The notes under the pieces are model-generated. The model saw only the letters and a program-made list of their open reading frames with translations, was not told the DNA's origin and searched no databases. A stretch of DNA of 8,492 nt, taken from NCBI GenBank assembly GCA_028687395.1, contig JAQUAE010000059.1:1-8492 (forward strand), read 5' to 3'. Source of the stretch: Anaerolineales bacterium (GTDB lineage: Bacteria > Chloroflexota > Anaerolineae > Anaerolineales > UBA4823). The translations under genes and the position numbers were made by a program. Below are positions 6,102-8,492 of the stretch, piece after piece; within the stretch, counting starts at the first letter, position 1, and each line of letters opens with the position of its first letter.

Positions 6102-6154
6102 TCGAGGCAAGCGTCGCCATCCAATCGCCTGGCGCAGCGATGACCTCGATTTTT
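6102..6154 (+). terminator. Probable intrinsic terminator of the tRNA gene
   Basis: TCGAGG (6102-6107) pairs perfectly with CCTCGA (6144-6149) and is followed at once by TTTTT (6150-6154). Inside, CGCCA (6115-6119) pairs with TGGCG (6130-6134) to make an interrupted long hairpin. The structure starts ten bases after the tRNA end. The interior mismatches lower confidence, but a stem closing directly on a T-run is the expected form. Confidence 0.5.
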
Positions 6155-6183
6155 CATTATCTGAAATCCTCACTGGTGCAAGG

Positions 6184-7698
6184 ATGATGATTACTAACCG
6201 TCCTCAGTCTCCCCTTCATTATAAAACCATTTGTCCTCCACCCGCGGAAAGCCACCGCCACGCCATTCGAGGGTGCCATAATTTGCGCCTCCTGACCACC
6301 TTTATTCCGATTCTGGGTGCGACCCTCGCCCTGCTAGCAACCCGCCAATCGCTGGCTCACACTGCTGAATCCCCCGCTGGCGCGACGATCTCGGTCAATT
6401 CATACGTCGATTGGATCGCCGACGATGGCTTCTGCACGCTGCGCGAGGCGATCATCGCGGCTAACACCGATACCCCGTCTGGTGTAACCTCCGAGGAATG
6501 CCCCGCTGGCGCAGGCGTCGATACGATCCTGCTGCCGGGCGGCGTTTACACCCTCAGCCTGACGAATTCCCCGGACACCCCCCAAGCAGGCGACCTGGAT
6601 ATCACCAGCCAGATCGTGCTTACCCCTCTCCCTGGATTTACGGCAAAGATATTTGCGGACGACAATGCTGACCGTGCCATCGAGATCAGCACCACCGGCA
6701 AGGCTACCCTGTCATCGCTTTGGATCTACGGGGGCGCGGACACCGGCTGGGGAGGCGGTGGTATCTCCAACTCGGGCGAGCTGACTCTGACCAATGCGTC
6801 AATTTATGCCAATTTTAGCAGTGCAAATGGCGGCGGTTTGTCGAATAATTCCTCCGGTAAAGCCCACCTCTCCCATGTTGGCTTTGGTAACAATTTGGCC
6901 AATATCGGTGGATGCATTGCCAATACTGGCAACCTCACGCTGTCACAGGTTAGCCTGACTTTCTGTTCGGCCACGAATGGCGCTGGCCTGTCAAACAACA
7001 GTCCGGGTGAGGCAACGCTCTCCGACCTAAACATCAGCGCCAACACCGCCAGCAACAACGGCGGCGGGATAAGCAACTCCGGCTGGTTGACCTTCACCCG
7101 TGTGACGATCAACGGCAATGAGGCCACCAATGGTGATGGCGGCGGCATCTACCACCACGACGGCATCATCCAGATGGAGAACATTACCCTCAGCGACAAC
7201 TCGGCGGACTCCGGGCTGGGAGGTGGGTTTAATCGCAATGGCGGCACCGGGCTGTTGACCAACGTCACCATCGCCAACAACTCTGCTGGCCTGGGGGGCG
7301 GGTTGCGCGCCGCGGCCAGCGGCATCTCGGTGAAGAACGTGCTCCTGGCGAATAACAGCGGCGGCAATTGCCGCATCGACACCGGCGCGCTGGCTTCCCT
7401 GGGCAACAACCTGAGCAGCGATAACACCTGCGACCTGGGGCTGAACCAACCTTCCGACCAGAACAACACCGGCGATCCCTTGCTTGGTCCATTGCAAGAC
7501 AACGGCGGCAAGACCGAGACGCACGCCCTGTTGCCCGGCAGCCCAGCCATCGACCAGGGCAGCAGCAGTGGTTGCCCCCTCACAGACCAGCGCGGCTACT
7601 TGCGCCCCGCCGATGGGGATGCGGACGGCGTGGTTGCCTGCGACATCGGCGCTTACGAAGTAGTGCCGTTGACCTTCCTACCCTTGTTGCAGCGTTGA
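6184..7698 (+). CDS. Secreted CSLREA / choice-of-anchor-Q parallel beta-helix protein
   Basis: From ATG 6184 the product has 504 residues. A hydrophobic signal segment is near residues 34-57 (LRLLTTFIPILGATLALLAT, then SLAHTA), followed by the CSLREA-type motif FCTLREAIIAANTD (Cys84). Residues about 175-415 hold roughly seven to eight beta-helix rungs of the form GGGISNSGxLTLTNxTIxxN, rich in Asn, Gly and Ser. The C-terminal domain from about 435 (GPLQDNGGKTETHALLPGSPAID, split here as GPLQDNGGKTETHA and LLPGSPAID; later CDIGAYE) is the choice-of-anchor-Q type. The last residues are TFLPLLQR. A role on or outside the cell surface, perhaps adhesion or polysaccharide contact, is likely; no enzymatic motif is visible. 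The start is uncertain: ATG 6184/6187 has AAGG almost touching it. TTG 6283 has GAGGG nine bases upstream and gives a compact signal peptide, with a -10-like TATAAA at 6220-6225 in between. The frame also runs up to TTG 6097, but that crosses the terminator. Confidence 0.8.
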   Translation: MMITNRPQSPLHYKTICPPPAESHRHAIRGCHNLRLLTTFIPILGATLALLATRQSLAHTAESPAGATISVNSYVDWIADDGFCTLREAIIAANTDTPSGVTSEECPAGAGVDTILLPGGVYTLSLTNSPDTPQAGDLDITSQIVLTPLPGFTAKIFADDNADRAIEISTTGKATLSSLWIYGGADTGWGGGGISNSGELTLTNASIYANFSSANGGGLSNNSSGKAHLSHVGFGNNLANIGGCIANTGNLTLSQVSLTFCSATNGAGLSNNSPGEATLSDLNISANTASNNGGGISNSGWLTFTRVTINGNEATNGDGGGIYHHDGIIQMENITLSDNSADSGLGGGFNRNGGTGLLTNVTIANNSAGLGGGLRAAASGISVKNVLLANNSGGNCRIDTGALASLGNNLSSDNTCDLGLNQPSDQNNTGDPLLGPLQDNGGKTETHALLPGSPAIDQGSSSGCPLTDQRGYLRPADGDADGVVACDIGAYEVVPLTFLPLLQR

Positions 7699-8492
7699 AC
7701 CCCCTTGCGGTTGTTGCTGGGTGATGCAGTGGATGTTTCCCCCACCCAGCAGGATTTCACGCCCGGGGACCATCACGATGCGCCGCTCCGGCAATAACGC
7801 CTGGAGCGCATCCCGCGCCCGGCTGTCGTGCTCGTCGCCGAAGCCAGGCAGGATCAAACCACCGTTGGCCAAATAGAAATTCACGTAACTGGCTGCCAGG
7901 CGATCGCCGCCTTGCCGCGGCAGGGTGCCTTCGACGGCGTCCACGCCTTCGCTCTCCTCGGCCGTGATGGTGATCGGGTTGGGTTGGTGTATCTTGTGCA
8001 CTTCCAGGCGCCTGCCGCGTGCGTCGGTAGCCGCCGCCAGCCTGCGGTAAGCATCCCGCGAGATGTCATACTGAGGATCAGCATGGTTGTCCGTCCAGGT
8101 GAGCACGACCACGCCGGGACGGATGAAGCGCGCCAAGTTGTCGATGTGACCGTTGGTCTCGTCCAGGTAGACGCCCTTCTCCAGCCAAAGGATGCGCTCC
8201 ACGCTCAGGTACTCGCGCAGCAAGGCTTCGATCTTGCCCCGCGTCAGGCCTGGGTTGCGGTTGGGATGCAGCAAGCACTCCTCGGTCGCCAGCAATGTCC
8301 CCTGGCCATCCACCTCGATGGAGCCTCCTTCGAGGACCAGCGGGGCTTTGTAACGGGGAGCGCGCTCGATTTCGAGCACCTTGCGCGCCACCAGGTCATC
8401 CAGGTCCCAAGGAAAATACAGGCCTCCCTGCAGGCCGCCCCAGGCGTTGAACTCCCAATCGACGCCGCGCAGCCGGCCGTGGTCATCGACGA
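7678..8492 (-). CDS. aguA: Agmatine deiminase (PAD/AguA family), N-terminus outside the window
   Basis: The frame is open from the right edge to TAG at 7680-7678, giving about 270 residues of a protein usually 340-370 long; roughly the first quarter lies beyond the window. The enzyme hydrolyses agmatine to N-carbamoylputrescine and ammonia in the cytosol, a step towards putrescine. Family marks in order: WEFNAWGG near the edge, VLEGGSIEVDGQGTLLATEE, CLLHPNRNPG (LLNPNRNP is usual), DETNGHIDN with the active-site His, LTWTDNHADPQYD, VNFYLANGG, and GGGNIHCITQQQP. The last holds the nucleophilic Cys (codon 7728-7726), 15 residues before the end as expected. The stop lies inside the end of the convergent beta-helix gene, with a 21-bp overlap. 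An internal GTG at 8391 is not the start, because homologous sequence continues upstream of it. No polyamine genes are visible next to it. Some family members act on peptidylarginine, but the compact length and motifs favour agmatine. Confidence 0.92.
   Translation of the reverse strand, partial: VDDHGRLRGVDWEFNAWGGLQGGLYFPWDLDDLVARKVLEIERAPRYKAPLVLEGGSIEVDGQGTLLATEECLLHPNRNPGLTRGKIEALLREYLSVERILWLEKGVYLDETNGHIDNLARFIRPGVVVLTWTDNHADPQYDISRDAYRRLAAATDARGRRLEVHKIHQPNPITITAEESEGVDAVEGTLPRQGGDRLAASYVNFYLANGGLILPGFGDEHDSRARDALQALLPERRIVMVPGREILLGGGNIHCITQQQPQGGSTLQQG

Noticed and set aside
1..8492. CRISPR array, insertion sequence or integrase next to the tRNA
   Set aside because: No regularly spaced repeats, transposase motifs or terminal inverted repeats were seen. 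The tRNA 3' end is not duplicated in the window, so there is no evidence of an integrated element.

Overview
The window looks like chromosomal DNA of a GC-rich Chloroflexota bacterium, probably Anaerolineae-like. This is inferred from protein style, not a computed classification. The clues are Thr/Pro-rich linkers behind a lipobox, a CSLREA / choice-of-anchor-Q beta-helix protein ending in FLPLLQR, a beta-propeller protein with a DUF11/CARDB-like domain, and -10 boxes placed almost directly against start codons.

Layout. Positions 1-533 (minus) hold part of a secreted-type beta-propeller protein. It leaves the window on the left, and its N-terminal side is cut by an in-frame stop at 555-557. 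A divergent promoter at 564-593 starts a plus-strand group: an SGNH-fold lipoprotein (603-1625), an acyl carrier protein (1675-1938) and a fatty-acyl-AMP ligase (1935-3623, ATGA overlap with the carrier). After a hairpin and a second leaderless-type promoter comes an ATP-grasp protein (3684-4631). A GT4 glycosyltransferase (4664-5929, minus) converges on it. Next is a self-contained tRNA-Thr(CGT) unit with a near-consensus promoter, the tRNA at 6020-6092 and a probable intrinsic terminator. A secreted beta-helix protein (6184-7698) follows, and its last 21 bp overlap the end of a convergent agmatine deiminase gene (7678-8492, minus, 5' end outside the window).

How the genes may work together. 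The FAAL should activate a fatty acid as acyl-AMP and load it on the adjacent carrier protein. The lipoprotein before them has an SGNH fold, sits outside the membrane and carries Cys where the family normally has its Ser nucleophile. An adenylating ligase, a carrier and an extracytoplasmic SGNH protein together recall three of the four Dlt parts (DltA, DltC, DltD); no MBOAT (DltB) gene is in the window. This cassette, perhaps with the ATP-grasp protein, is the best candidate for an undescribed system: export of an acyl group to a surface molecule, or synthesis of a lipidated product. The glycosyltransferase, tRNA, beta-helix protein and deiminase look like independent neighbours.
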